Of a DNA stretch of 64,000 nucleotides, positions 1-7,848 are shown piece by piece. The notes below the pieces were generated by a model. It was not told the origin of the DNA and made no database searches. It was given only the letters and a program-made list of their open reading frames with translations. Both the position numbers and the translations under genes were made by a program. The stretch comes from Muribaculaceae bacterium (lineage in GTDB: Bacteria; Bacteroidota; Bacteroidia; Bacteroidales; Muribaculaceae), in contig JAFZKD010000111.1 in NCBI GenBank assembly GCA_017553785.1, forward strand, positions 62,001 to 126,000, in the 5' to 3' direction. Position 1 is the stretch's first letter. Each line of letters opens with the position of its first letter.

Positions 1-574
1 TACCCAGGAACTGTGGCAAGCTGTAATGGGCGTCAATCCAAGCCGTTTCTCGAGTGCTAATGGCTATAGTGAGAATCTCAAGCGTCCAGTTGAACAGGTT
101 TCCTGGAACGACTGCCAAGAGTTCGTGGCAAAATTGAACGAAATGACGGGCAAATCGTTCCGTCTGCCCACTGAGGCAGAATGGGAGTATGCTGCACGAG
201 GTGGCAATAAGAGCATGAGTAACAAATATGCCGGCAGCAATACGGTTGATGATGTAGCGTGGTATATGTCCAACGCTGGTAGTGGCGTGGGAACTAATAA
301 CCCGAACTATGGTACTCACGAAGTGAATTCCAAGGACGCTAACGAGTTGGGTCTGTATGGCATGAGCGGAAACGTGTCAGAGTGGTGCCAGGATTGGATG
401 GCGCAATACAGAAGCACAGCGCAAACTGATCCCACTGGACCGGTAAACGGCTCGATCCGTGTTCATCGTGGTGGCGGTTGGAATTCTAATGCGATTAATT
501 GCCGCGTGTCGGCCCGTAATGGCAGCGCCATGGCATTCAAGGCTAACACGATTGGATTGCGTTTAGCGCTTTAA
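1..574 (+). CDS. FGE-sulfatase (SUMF1-fold) domain protein, 5' end outside window
   Basis: The reading frame is open from base 2 to the stop at 572-574; the gene begins before the window and only about 190 C-terminal residues are seen. They form the second half of an FGE-sulfatase/SUMF1 fold, with the motifs TQELWQAVMG, FRLPTEAEWEYAARGG, NELGLYGMSGNVSEWCQDW and the ending IGLRLAL. The RGGGW segment is followed by only one cysteine (NCRVSAR); the first of the two catalytic cysteines of true formylglycine-generating enzymes is replaced. The domain is therefore probably a non-catalytic, C-type-lectin-like ligand or structural module. It resembles the domains at 18.6, 32.3 and 33.4 kb. What precedes it (signal peptide, PEGA, dockerin) cannot be seen. 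A strong hairpin terminator follows. Confidence 0.85.
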   Translation, partial: TQELWQAVMGVNPSRFSSANGYSENLKRPVEQVSWNDCQEFVAKLNEMTGKSFRLPTEAEWEYAARGGNKSMSNKYAGSNTVDDVAWYMSNAGSGVGTNNPNYGTHEVNSKDANELGLYGMSGNVSEWCQDWMAQYRSTAQTDPTGPVNGSIRVHRGGGWNSNAINCRVSARNGSAMAFKANTIGLRLAL

Positions 575-595
575 TCGTTGTGTGAATCAGAAACA

Positions 596-642
596 CAGGC
601 AACCTGACTGCTCGGATGCAGGAATGGTTGCCTGTTTTTTTT
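596..642 (+). terminator. Rho-independent terminator of the FGE gene
   Basis: Perfect 9-bp stem (CAGGCAACC at 596-604 with GGTTGCCTG at 626-634) followed at once by eight T. It lies 22 nt after the stop codon of the FGE-domain gene. Confidence 0.85.
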
Positions 643-717
643 ATATTCTAGTATTGTGGCTAGCAAATGATTGTGAGGGATTTTTATGGTCTGTGAGAAG
701 AAAAAAGGCCTGAATGG

Positions 718-748
718 TTGCTGTTGGGCGTGATTTGTTCTATATTTG
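718..748 (+). promoter_or_regulatory. Bacteroidetes-type promoter of the acetyltransferase gene
   Basis: TTG at 718-720, 20-nt spacer, TATATTTG at 741-748. This matches TTG-N19/20-TAnnTTTG. The ATG at 753 lies only four bases after the -7 box, so the message would be leaderless or nearly so. The box also excludes the upstream in-frame start at 714. Confidence 0.65.
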
Positions 749-752
749 TGGC

Positions 753-1253
753 ATGAAGAGGAAGATTAGAAGGGCAAGGCTAGATGATGTGCCGGCAATC
801 ATGCGGCTCATTGACGAGGCGCGGGGCATCATGCGCTCATGCGGGAACATGAACCAGTGGATTGATGGCTATCCCGATGAGGAGACCATCGAGAATGACA
901 TCAATAACTGCCATTGTTACGTGTGTGAGGAGCAGGGTGGGGTGATTGTCGCTTCATTTGCCTTTATTCCGGGTCCAGAGCCGACATACAAAGATATCTA
1001 TGAGGGTGAGTGGCTGGACGACCATCCTTATCATGTCGTTCATCGTTTGGCGAGCACGGCGTCAAGTCACGGTATCTTTAATGATGTGATGGACTACTGC
1101 TTGGCTGTGGCGAGAAACTTGCGCATCGACACGCACCGTGATAACGTCATTATGCGTCATGTGATTAAGAACTACGGCTTCACCTATTGCGGCATCATCT
1201 ATCTGGCTAACGGTGACGAGCGGTTGGCTTATCAGTTGAATAGGGCGGAATAG
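753..1253 (+). CDS. GNAT-family N-acetyltransferase
   Basis: 166 residues. The N-terminus (IRRARLDDVPAIMRLIDEAR) is the usual beta1-alpha1 start of GNAT acetyltransferases, and the C-terminal part (HRDNVIMRHVIKNYGFTYCG) is the conserved strand-helix end in which a Tyr or Asn aids acetyl-CoA use. The family moves an acetyl group from acetyl-CoA to an amine; the substrate here cannot be told. I chose ATG 753 rather than the in-frame start at 714 because a TAnnTTTG promoter box lies between them. It is a single-gene unit between a terminator and a convergent lipoprotein gene. Confidence 0.8.
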   Translation: MKRKIRRARLDDVPAIMRLIDEARGIMRSCGNMNQWIDGYPDEETIENDINNCHCYVCEEQGGVIVASFAFIPGPEPTYKDIYEGEWLDDHPYHVVHRLASTASSHGIFNDVMDYCLAVARNLRIDTHRDNVIMRHVIKNYGFTYCGIIYLANGDERLAYQLNRAE

Positions 1254-1280
1254 CCGTCGTTTTAGTATAGACATTAATCA

Positions 1281-1316
1281 ATTAGGGCCGACTCGGTTGG
1301 GAGTCAGCCCTAATTT
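1281..1316. terminator. Shared terminator hairpin between convergent genes
   Basis: Near-perfect 13-bp stem, 1281-1293 with 1302-1314 (one mismatch), 8-nt loop. It lies 27 nt after the acetyltransferase stop and 30 nt after the stop of the opposing lipoprotein gene. T-runs on either side are weak, so the call rests on stem and position. Confidence 0.6.
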
Positions 1317-1346
1317 GATATTAAGGATTAATCTTTTTCTTCCAGA

Positions 1347-1901
1347 TTATTTCTTCAGCTCGTCGGCAACCTTCTGAGCAGCCTCAGCGCCTTTCTCCTT
1401 AGCCGCGTCAACGGCGTCGCCAGCGGCGTCCTTAACGGCCTCGGTAGCAGCCTCAACCTTCTCACCAGCAGCGTCAACGGCAGCGTCAACAGCCTCACCA
1501 ACCTTCTCGGCGGCAGCCTTAGCTACGAAATCAGCGAAACCAGCTTTCAGGTTCTCGGGAACATCGATGTAGTTAGTCATCTTGTCAGCGAGGGTCGGGA
1601 TCTTAGCGAGGAGGGCTTCCTTGTTGTTTTCCCAAACGGTCTTCAGGATGTTGATGATGTTGAAGTAACCAGCCTCGTCACCACCATCCAGAAGTTCCTG
1701 AGCCTTAGCCTTGATGCCATCGAGCAGAGAAAGAGCAGAAGCCTCATCGGCGCAAGCCAGCAGGTCGTTAGCAACACCGTCAACAGTGTACTCAGCTACG
1801 GGAGCCTCTTCAGTAACTTCCTCAGCGGGCTTGGTCTCAGTCTTGCAACCAACAAAAGCGATAGCAGCAACAGCTGCAAACATCAATAAAAATTTCTTCA
1901 T
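1347..1901 (-). CDS. Small lipoprotein with Ala/Lys/Glu-rich amphipathic repeats
   Basis: 184 residues. A signal peptide ends in a lipobox (AAIAFVGC, Cys19), so the mature protein should be lipid-anchored. The middle is a short helical region. The last 60 residues are near-repeats rich in Ala, Lys, Glu and Asp (VDAAVDAAGEKVEAATEAVK and similar) with a rough 11-residue beat, as in LEA-like or apolipoprotein-like amphipathic helices. No enzymatic motif is seen. Codon use is strongly biased to GCC/AAG, which suggests high expression. Function unknown; an envelope stress or structural role is only a guess. Confidence 0.8.
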   Translation of the reverse strand: MKKFLLMFAAVAAIAFVGCKTETKPAEEVTEEAPVAEYTVDGVANDLLACADEASALSLLDGIKAKAQELLDGGDEAGYFNIINILKTVWENNKEALLAKIPTLADKMTNYIDVPENLKAGFADFVAKAAAEKVGEAVDAAVDAAGEKVEAATEAVKDAAGDAVDAAKEKGAEAAQKVADELKK

Positions 1902-1952
1902 AATAAAACAACTTTTAAAATAAATGATTAATAATAAAACGATTCAACGCCG

Positions 1953-1982
1953 CAAAAGTAACGGCTATTTTTGAATTACCAA
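1953..1982 (-). promoter_or_regulatory. Promoter of the Ala-rich lipoprotein gene
   Basis: Read on the minus strand: TTG (complement of 1980-1982), 19-nt spacer, TACTTTTG (complement of 1953-1960). This leaves a leader of about 45 nt before the ATG at 1901. Confidence 0.7.
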
Positions 1983-2055
1983 ATTTTTTTGCTCCTAATT
2001 TTCATTTTTTAATACTTTTATTTGCCATTTAGGCGGTTTTGCGGTCAAAATACTA

Positions 2056-2063
2056 TAACTTTG
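2056..2063 (+). promoter_or_regulatory. Probable -7 box (TAACTTTG) for the YugP-hisS run
   Basis: TAACTTTG followed by CAG, the usual Bacteroidetes context. No well-placed TTG was found. Leader of about 85 nt to the ATG at 2153. Confidence 0.55.
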
Positions 2064-2152
2064 CAGTGCAGAATTTTGTCCAGCGCCTCGAGCTACAAAT
2101 TTCGTGCCAAACTCAAAAAGTGACGAGAATTATTAACTAAAAAGAGAATATT

Positions 2153-2830
2153 ATGCTTTACATTTTATTTGGAGCTATTTTTCTTCTGAGCTTTATTGTT
2201 CAGACCTCCCTCAAGTCGAAGTTTACCAAGTACAGTAAAGTGCCCTTGGGTGTTCCAATGGCCGGACGAGACATCGCTGCCGCCATGTTGCAGCAGAACA
2301 GATGTGGTGACGTGAAGGTGACCAGTGTCAGCGGTCAACTGACCGATCACTTTAATCCTGCTAACAGAACGGTGAACTTGAGTGAACCGGTTTATGGAAC
2401 CAATAGTATTGCTGCGGCTGCGGTTGCCGCCCACGAGAGCGGTCATGCGATTCAGCACCAGGAAGGCTACAGTATGCTTCAATTGCGAACCAAGATGGTG
2501 CCTATCGTGTCGTTTGCCTCCAAGACCATGAGTTGGTTGTTGCTGGCTGGTATCATGATTGTCGAGGTCACGCCTATTCCCCTCTATATCGCCTTGGCCA
2601 TGTTTGGCATGACTGTGCTGTTCAGTTTTATCACGCTTCCTGTCGAGGTAGATGCCAGCCGTCGTGCCGTCAAGTGGCTCGAGGGGTCGGGTATTGCCAG
2701 CGGACAACAGCTGGATATGGCTAAGGACGCATTGCATGCAGCGGCTTATACCTATGTGGTATCTGCTCTTGGTTCTTTAGCAACATTAGTATATTATGCG
2801 CTGATGTTTTTGGGCGGTCGTCGTCGTTAA
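2153..2830 (+). CDS. YugP-type membrane zinc metallopeptidase
   Basis: 225 residues. It matches the neutral zinc metallopeptidase YugP family: N-terminal membrane segment ([16 protein letters not shown]), the family segment [19 protein letters not shown], then HESGHAIQH (HExxH variant HESGH), followed by two or more further membrane helices and a late Glu/Asp region ([11 protein letters not shown]). The peptidase should sit in the inner membrane; its substrate is unknown. It opens a co-directional run of short-spaced genes that continues into hisS 26 nt downstream. Confidence 0.85.
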   Translation: MLYILFGAIFLLSFIVQTSLKSKFTKYSKVPLGVPMAGRDIAAAMLQQNRCGDVKVTSVSGQLTDHFNPANRTVNLSEPVYGTNSIAAAAVAAHESGHAIQHQEGYSMLQLRTKMVPIVSFASKTMSWLLLAGIMIVEVTPIPLYIALAMFGMTVLFSFITLPVEVDASRRAVKWLEGSGIASGQQLDMAKDALHAAAYTYVVSALGSLATLVYYALMFLGGRRR

Positions 2831-2856
2831 CAAAATTTCTATTCCAATTCAATATA

Positions 2857-4221
2857 ATGGCACAAAAACCATCGATTCCAAAAGGGACGCGCGATTTCTC
2901 GCCCATAGAGATGGCGCGCCGCAACTATATCTTCAACACGATAAAAGACGTATTCATGCTTTACGGCTTCCAGCAGATTGAGACGCCTGCTGTCGAAAAC
3001 CTGTCCACACTGATGGGCAAGTATGGCGAGGAGGGCGACAAACTGCTGTTCAAGATCCTGAATAGTGGAGACTATCTCAAGGATGCCCCCGATGACCTGC
3101 TGGCAGCACATGATTCATTACACTTGACCACAAAAATCAGTGAGAAAGGGCTTCGATATGATTTGACCGTTCCCTTTGCCCGATATGTGGTTCAGCACCG
3201 CAACGAGTTGCAGATGCCTTTCAGGCGTTATCAGGTTCAACCCGTGTGGCGCGCCGATCGTCCTCAAAAGGGCCGTTATCGTGAGTTCTACCAGTGTGAT
3301 GCCGATATCGTGGGTAGTGATTCGCTGTTGAACGAGGTTGAGCTTGTGATGATGATTGATGAGGTGTTCAACCGCTTCAACATCAATGTCGCCATCAAAC
3401 TGAACAACCGTAAAATCCTGAGTGGTATCGCCGAGGTCATTGGCGCCGCCGACAAGATTGTCGATATCACTGTCGCCATTGACAAACTTGATAAAATCGG
3501 TATAGATAATGTCAATTCCGAGTTGAGAGAGAAAGGGTTGAGTGATCAGGCTATCGCGACCTTGCAGCCCCTGCTGTCGCTCGACGGCACGAATGAGAGC
3601 CGCTTGTCAAGCCTTGCCGAAATGTTGTCCGGCAGTGAGACCGGCATGAAAGGCATTGAAGAGATGCGCTATGTGTTAGACCACGTGACCGCATTGGGCA
3701 CACGTGCCCGTGTTGAGTTTGACGCTTCGTTGGCCCGTGGTTTGAACTACTACACAGGCACGATCTTCGAGACCAAGGCGCTGGATGTCACCATCGGCAG
3801 CATCTTGGGAGGAGGCCGGTACGACAACCTCACGGGCATCTTTGGCATGCCCGGATTGTCGGGTGTGGGAATCAGTTTTGGCGCCGACCGCATCTATGAC
3901 GTGCTGAACGCGTTGGATCTCTATCCTGCAGATACGATAGCGACAGCTCAGGTGATGTTCACCAACTTTGGTGAGCAGGAGTCCGCTGCTTCGTTGAAAT
4001 ACATCATGGCATTGCGCAAGTCAGGCATCAGCGCAGAATTGTATCCTGACAGTGCCAAGATGAAGAAGCAGATGGGCTATGCGAATGACCGTCATATTCC
4101 GTTTGTCGCTATTGTTGGGGCTGATGAGGTTCAGAATGGAACGATAGCTCTTAAAGACATGAATTCCGGCGAGCAGAAGACGTTGACGTTGGAACAGATG
4201 ATCGAGCAGTTCAGCAAGTGA
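2857..4221 (+). CDS. hisS: Histidyl-tRNA synthetase
   Basis: 454 residues, the usual length for bacterial HisRS. It charges tRNA-His with histidine using ATP. Class II motifs are clear: PKGTRDFSP at the start, motif 2 around [27 protein letters not shown], the histidine-binding ARGLNYYTG, and motif 3 GGGRYDNL...[11 protein letters not shown]. The C-terminal anticodon-binding domain follows ([19 protein letters not shown]). Start ATG 2857 agrees with the family. Confidence 0.97.
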   Translation: MAQKPSIPKGTRDFSPIEMARRNYIFNTIKDVFMLYGFQQIETPAVENLSTLMGKYGEEGDKLLFKILNSGDYLKDAPDDLLAAHDSLHLTTKISEKGLRYDLTVPFARYVVQHRNELQMPFRRYQVQPVWRADRPQKGRYREFYQCDADIVGSDSLLNEVELVMMIDEVFNRFNINVAIKLNNRKILSGIAEVIGAADKIVDITVAIDKLDKIGIDNVNSELREKGLSDQAIATLQPLLSLDGTNESRLSSLAEMLSGSETGMKGIEEMRYVLDHVTALGTRARVEFDASLARGLNYYTGTIFETKALDVTIGSILGGGRYDNLTGIFGMPGLSGVGISFGADRIYDVLNALDLYPADTIATAQVMFTNFGEQESAASLKYIMALRKSGISAELYPDSAKMKKQMGYANDRHIPFVAIVGADEVQNGTIALKDMNSGEQKTLTLEQMIEQFSK

Positions 4222-4255
4222 CAAAAGTGCTGTCGGTTGGAGAAAAACTGGTATT

Positions 4256-4933
4256 ATGAACAGTATGTATCAACAGTTGATGCAGTTGCCTCTTTTTCAG
4301 GGCGTCAGTTCTGAAAAGATCACTGCGCTTGTCGAAAAACTGCCATTCCATTTTCTGAAGTTCCGGAATGGCGAACAAGTGCTTGCGGCCGGTGACACCT
4401 GTACGCATATCAAGTTTATTGTATCTGGAAAAGTCAGGCTTGAGATGCCGTACGCTTCCTTGCGTGTGAGTATGCTTCAGACGCTGGCCACGCCTCATGT
4501 GTTGGCTGCCGAGTATCTGTTCGGACGTGAAACGGTTTATCCGTTCACTGCTGTTGCCGATGACACATGCGGTATTCTCCAACTGCGCAAGAGTGACTAC
4601 ATCAAGATGATCAACAGCGACAAGGTATTCCTGTTCAACATTCTCAACTACCTGTCAACATGCAGTCAACGCAGCACTTTATCGGCTTTGGCAGTGAGAG
4701 ATGGCTCAGTCTCGGAGCGGTTGGCACTGATTGTTGACCAGCTCATGGTGCCAGGGGCAACCGACGTTGTCCTGAGGTATAGGCAAAAGGACCTGTGCGC
4801 CCTGTTGGGAACCCAGCGGACAACACTCATCAGCACGCTTGACAAACTTAGTGCCCAGGATATCATCGAATATGAAAGCAATGAGCTTCGTATTATTGAT
4901 ATCCCAAGGTTGAGTGAAATGTTATCGGATTAG
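4256..4933 (+). CDS. Crp/Fnr-family transcription regulator
   Basis: 225 residues. An N-terminal cyclic-nucleotide-binding-like beta-roll (LPLFQGVSSEKITALVEKLP, then FRNGEQVLAAGDTCTHIKFIVSG) is followed by a long dimer helix and a C-terminal winged helix (YRQKDLCALLGTQRTTLISTLDKL). The cAMP-contacting Arg-Thr/Ser motif of true CRP is not evident, so the effector is unknown. The gene lies 34 nt after hisS and 17 nt before the TSCPD gene, so it is probably co-transcribed. Target genes cannot be inferred. Confidence 0.85.
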   Translation: MNSMYQQLMQLPLFQGVSSEKITALVEKLPFHFLKFRNGEQVLAAGDTCTHIKFIVSGKVRLEMPYASLRVSMLQTLATPHVLAAEYLFGRETVYPFTAVADDTCGILQLRKSDYIKMINSDKVFLFNILNYLSTCSQRSTLSALAVRDGSVSERLALIVDQLMVPGATDVVLRYRQKDLCALLGTQRTTLISTLDKLSAQDIIEYESNELRIIDIPRLSEMLSD

Positions 4934-4950
4934 ACTCTAATTAGTTTTTT

Positions 4951-5205
4951 ATGCTCTACACATATCAAACCCGAGGCACCTGCTCGACTCAGATTGACTT
5001 TGAGATTGACGATCAAGGCATTATCCAGAGGGTGCAGTTTTATGGCGGTTGTCATGGCAACCTGCAGGGCATTTCTATTCTGTTGCGAGGGATGCCCGCT
5101 CAAGAGGCGATAACCAAGTTGCAGGGTATCCGTTGCGGTTACAAGAACACGTCATGCCCCGATCAGCTGGCGACGGCCTTGCGTCAGGCCTTGGAAAACA
5201 AATAA
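4951..5205 (+). CDS. TSCPD-domain protein (TIGR03905 type)
   Basis: 84 residues. The whole protein matches the short TSCPD family: GTCSTQIDFEID at the start, YGGCHGNLQGI in the middle and NTSCPDQLA near the end. The four conserved cysteines suggest metal or nucleotide binding; similar domains occur at the C-terminus of B12-dependent ribonucleotide reductases. The stand-alone protein has no established function. It is closely spaced with the Crp-type gene upstream and a lipoprotein gene downstream. Confidence 0.85.
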   Translation: MLYTYQTRGTCSTQIDFEIDDQGIIQRVQFYGGCHGNLQGISILLRGMPAQEAITKLQGIRCGYKNTSCPDQLATALRQALENK

Positions 5206-5226
5206 GATTATTTATTAACACATCAA

Positions 5227-5649
5227 ATGATATACATGAATATGAAAAAGATTTTATTTCTTATGACTGCTGTTGTGGCAGTATTATTAATCAGTTGCAA
5301 TCACACAAACGAATACCAGGCCAAGGGTGAGGCATTGGCCCGTCAGTTGGATGAGGCATGCCAGGCACAGGATATGGAAAAAGCGATTTCCATCGACGAG
5401 CAAATCCGTGCCCAGGAAAAAGAGATTGCCGCTACCGGTGATTCGGTGGCTGTCGCATCCTATCGTGAGGCATTGAAAGAGACCCGTGAGCGCAACGCTC
5501 CGTTTGTTGCCTCGGCAAAGCTGGAGAAAGGCAAATCAAAAGATGATATCGTGAAGGAGGCCGTTGGCGACGTTATGGAAGGTGATGTGAACATCAATTC
5601 GCTGACCGAGTCGATAGACGCGATGTTGGAGAAAGAAAAAGATAAGTAA
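5227..5649 (+). CDS. Small lipoprotein, helical
   Basis: 140 residues if started at ATG 5227; ATG 5236 and 5242 are in frame, and 5242 (MKKILFLM) gives the most typical signal peptide. The lipobox is LLISC, followed by NHTNEYQAKGEAL. The mature part is charged and helix-rich (ARQLDEACQAQDMEKAISID, MLEKEKDK at the end), a likely coiled coil. No known domain is recognised. Confidence 0.7.
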   Translation: MIYMNMKKILFLMTAVVAVLLISCNHTNEYQAKGEALARQLDEACQAQDMEKAISIDEQIRAQEKEIAATGDSVAVASYREALKETRERNAPFVASAKLEKGKSKDDIVKEAVGDVMEGDVNINSLTESIDAMLEKEKDK

Positions 5650-5672
5650 GTATTGAGTGTTAAGGCTTGGTT

Positions 5673-6635
5673 ATGTGCTGTTTGAGGATTTGTAAAGGAC
5701 ACCTCACGTGTCGCGTTGTGATGAGTCTCGCCTGTTGCGTGATCATGGCATCGTGCGGCACAGGAATTGAGGTGACTGAGCATGTCTCGGACAAGGATGT
5801 CCAAAAAGTCATTAACCAAGATAATAATCACCAAAAATTGGTGACACTCGACCCTTATGTTGACTCTGTCCCCTCGTGGAGGACAGGCAAGCGTTTTTGG
5901 GTCGCTGATGATCAGGTGAAACTGCTTTTTGTCCATTCCCAGGACTATAACTTGGACACCGTGCGTTTGGCAGGTCGAATAATAGAGTATGCCGGCTATG
6001 ATATCGGTGATATCTATGACAACCGCAACACGTTGAATCTGAAGTTTTCAGATTCCCAAACAGGGCTGACCTACAGATACCGCTCGGGCAAGACCCTGTC
6101 GGAGTTCAACCCGTTGTTCTCCATTCCCATGTTGATTGACATGGATCTGGTTCATCATGTCGCCCGTCAAATCGAGGGAAAAGACTACTACATCCGCACT
6201 CCCATCTGGTTTAACAGCCAAACCGAGAAGATGATGGACGGTCGCCACTTTATCCAGGTGCATATCGATAGCATATTGCCGGGCAACGCCGTCATGCCGC
6301 TGAGGGTTCTGTTCACTACTGCCGATACCCATGAACACGCTATGGTGTGGATGAGTGACAACGCCTCGACCATGCACGGCAGGGATTTTGATGCGATGTT
6401 TGTCGCTAATGATCCTCGTCAGTCATACCCTGACATTTCGGACGCTAATTGGGACCGCATCACCCGTCAACAGATTATTGAGGGCATGACCAAGACAGAA
6501 TGTCGGCTTGCGTTGGGAAACCCTAAACGCATCAATGAGAACCCAAACCAGTCGGGAATGAAAGAATACTGGTATTATGAAGGCGGTTCATATCTTTATT
6601 TTGCAGATGGCATCTTGCAACAATTCAGGCGATAG
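5673..6635 (+). CDS. Secreted lipoprotein with C-terminal BamE/SmpA-like segment
   Basis: 320 residues from ATG 5673 (a TTG at 5667 is also in frame). I prefer 5673 over the later ATG at 5721 because it supplies the basic n-region (RICKGHLTCR) before the hydrophobic core and the lipobox IMASC. The C-terminus (ITRQQIIEGMTKTECRLALG, then NPKRINENPN and EYWYYEGG) has the helix-turn pattern of BamE/SmpA-type domains. The larger N-terminal part is not recognised. It ends 2 nt before the MBL hydrolase gene. Confidence 0.7.
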   Translation: MCCLRICKGHLTCRVVMSLACCVIMASCGTGIEVTEHVSDKDVQKVINQDNNHQKLVTLDPYVDSVPSWRTGKRFWVADDQVKLLFVHSQDYNLDTVRLAGRIIEYAGYDIGDIYDNRNTLNLKFSDSQTGLTYRYRSGKTLSEFNPLFSIPMLIDMDLVHHVARQIEGKDYYIRTPIWFNSQTEKMMDGRHFIQVHIDSILPGNAVMPLRVLFTTADTHEHAMVWMSDNASTMHGRDFDAMFVANDPRQSYPDISDANWDRITRQQIIEGMTKTECRLALGNPKRINENPNQSGMKEYWYYEGGSYLYFADGILQQFRR

Positions 6636-6637
6636 AG

Positions 6638-7405
6638 ATGTTAACGACATTGGAGATAGAATTTCTTGGTACTGGCACATCGACTGGTGTTCCCCAGCTT
6701 CGATGCAATTGCCCTGTATGCTTGAGCCCTGATCCCCGCGACAAACGGTTGCGCACCTCGGCTATCGTGCGATATCAAGGGGTTCGCCTGCTGATTGATT
6801 GCGGTCCTGATTTCCGCACTCAAATGTTGCGGGCCAGTGATGACAATCTTGACGCGGTGTTGTTGACACACATCCATTATGACCATGTCGCGGGCCTTGA
6901 TGACCTGCGCACCTATTGTTTTGAGAAGCCATTCCCATTATACGCACGCCCCGATGTGCTGGACAACCTGCACAAGAGAATACCTTATTGTTTCTCGGAT
7001 AACCCTTATCCTGGGGTCGCTAAGTTCGAGGAACATGTTATTGGCGAAGAACCGTTTTTGGTCGATGGCGTTCGCGTCGAGCCAATTTCGGTGATGCACT
7101 ATAAATTAGCCATATGTGGTTTCCGTATCGGCCCGTTGGCCTATATCACCGATGCCAAGACCATTTCGCCAGAAGTGCTGGAAGGTCTCAAGGGTGTTCC
7201 ACTATTGGTGATTAATTCGCTGCGTGTAGGTCAACATTTGTCGCATATGTGTCTTGACGAGACACTGGAAGCGGTCAGCCGTGTGAAACCAGGCCATGCT
7301 TATCTCATCCACATGAGTGACCGCATGGGCCTGCATGCGGAGTCTCCCAAGTTGTTGCCTGAAGGTGTTGAACTGGCCTATGACGGTCTTATTGTAAGAG
7401 TATAA
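6638..7405 (+). CDS. MBL-fold metallohydrolase (PhnP-like)
   Basis: 255 residues. The metallo-beta-lactamase motif is HIHYDH near residue 87, with supporting ligands further on (MHYKLAI, ITDAKTIS, HMSDRMGLHA). The start (FLGTGTSTGVPQLRCNCPVC) carries the paired cysteines typical of the PhnP/RNase Z-like branch, which hydrolyses cyclic or phosphodiester substrates. No phn genes are nearby, so the substrate is open. It lies between a lipoprotein gene (2 nt) and the umuD-like gene (4 nt). Confidence 0.88.
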   Translation: MLTTLEIEFLGTGTSTGVPQLRCNCPVCLSPDPRDKRLRTSAIVRYQGVRLLIDCGPDFRTQMLRASDDNLDAVLLTHIHYDHVAGLDDLRTYCFEKPFPLYARPDVLDNLHKRIPYCFSDNPYPGVAKFEEHVIGEEPFLVDGVRVEPISVMHYKLAICGFRIGPLAYITDAKTISPEVLEGLKGVPLLVINSLRVGQHLSHMCLDETLEAVSRVKPGHAYLIHMSDRMGLHAESPKLLPEGVELAYDGLIVRV

Positions 7406-7409
7406 CACA

Positions 7410-7838
7410 ATGGACGAAGTAAAAATCTCACAGATTGAGCAGAATGAGACCATGTCGGGCCTTCAGTTCTTTGAAGGACGGGTTCAGGCTGGATTTCCCA
7501 GTCCGGCCCAAGGCGAGTATGCCGACAGTATTGATTTGAACCGTGCCCTGATCACTAATCCGGCGGCGACATTCTGTGCCCGCGTGATTGGCAATTCCAT
7601 GACAGATGCCGGCATCAACGAGGGCGATTTGCTGATTATCGACCGTTCCCTCACGCCACATGACGGCTGTATCGCCGTTTGCTTCCTTGACGGGGATTTT
7701 ACTGTCAAGCGGTTGAGTGTGAAGGAAGACGGCATTTATTTGACTCCGGCGAACGCTGAGTTTCCCGAGATACAAGTTAAGGAAGAGAGCACTTTCCAGA
7801 TTTGGGGCGTGGTGTCCCATATCATCAAACGGGTGTAG
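7410..7838 (+). CDS. umuD: UmuD-like S24 self-cleaving protease, orphan
   Basis: 142 residues, the size of UmuD. The self-cleavage site is Ala27-Gly28 (VQAGFPSP), and the Ser/Lys dyad is Ser63 (GNSMTDAG) and Lys100 (FTVKRL). The Ser-Lys spacing of 37 equals that of E. coli UmuD (60/97). In the SOS response, RecA-DNA filaments trigger cleavage and UmuD' joins the UmuC polymerase. No umuC or other Y-family polymerase gene is seen in this window, and no DNA-binding domain is present, so it is not LexA. Confidence 0.9.
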   Translation: MDEVKISQIEQNETMSGLQFFEGRVQAGFPSPAQGEYADSIDLNRALITNPAATFCARVIGNSMTDAGINEGDLLIIDRSLTPHDGCIAVCFLDGDFTVKRLSVKEDGIYLTPANAEFPEIQVKEESTFQIWGVVSHIIKRV

Positions 7839-7848
7839 AACTTGAGGC

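Noticed and set aside
7410-7838. LexA repressor
   Set aside because: It has the S24 protease part but no DNA-binding domain; the length and Ser/Lys spacing match UmuD.
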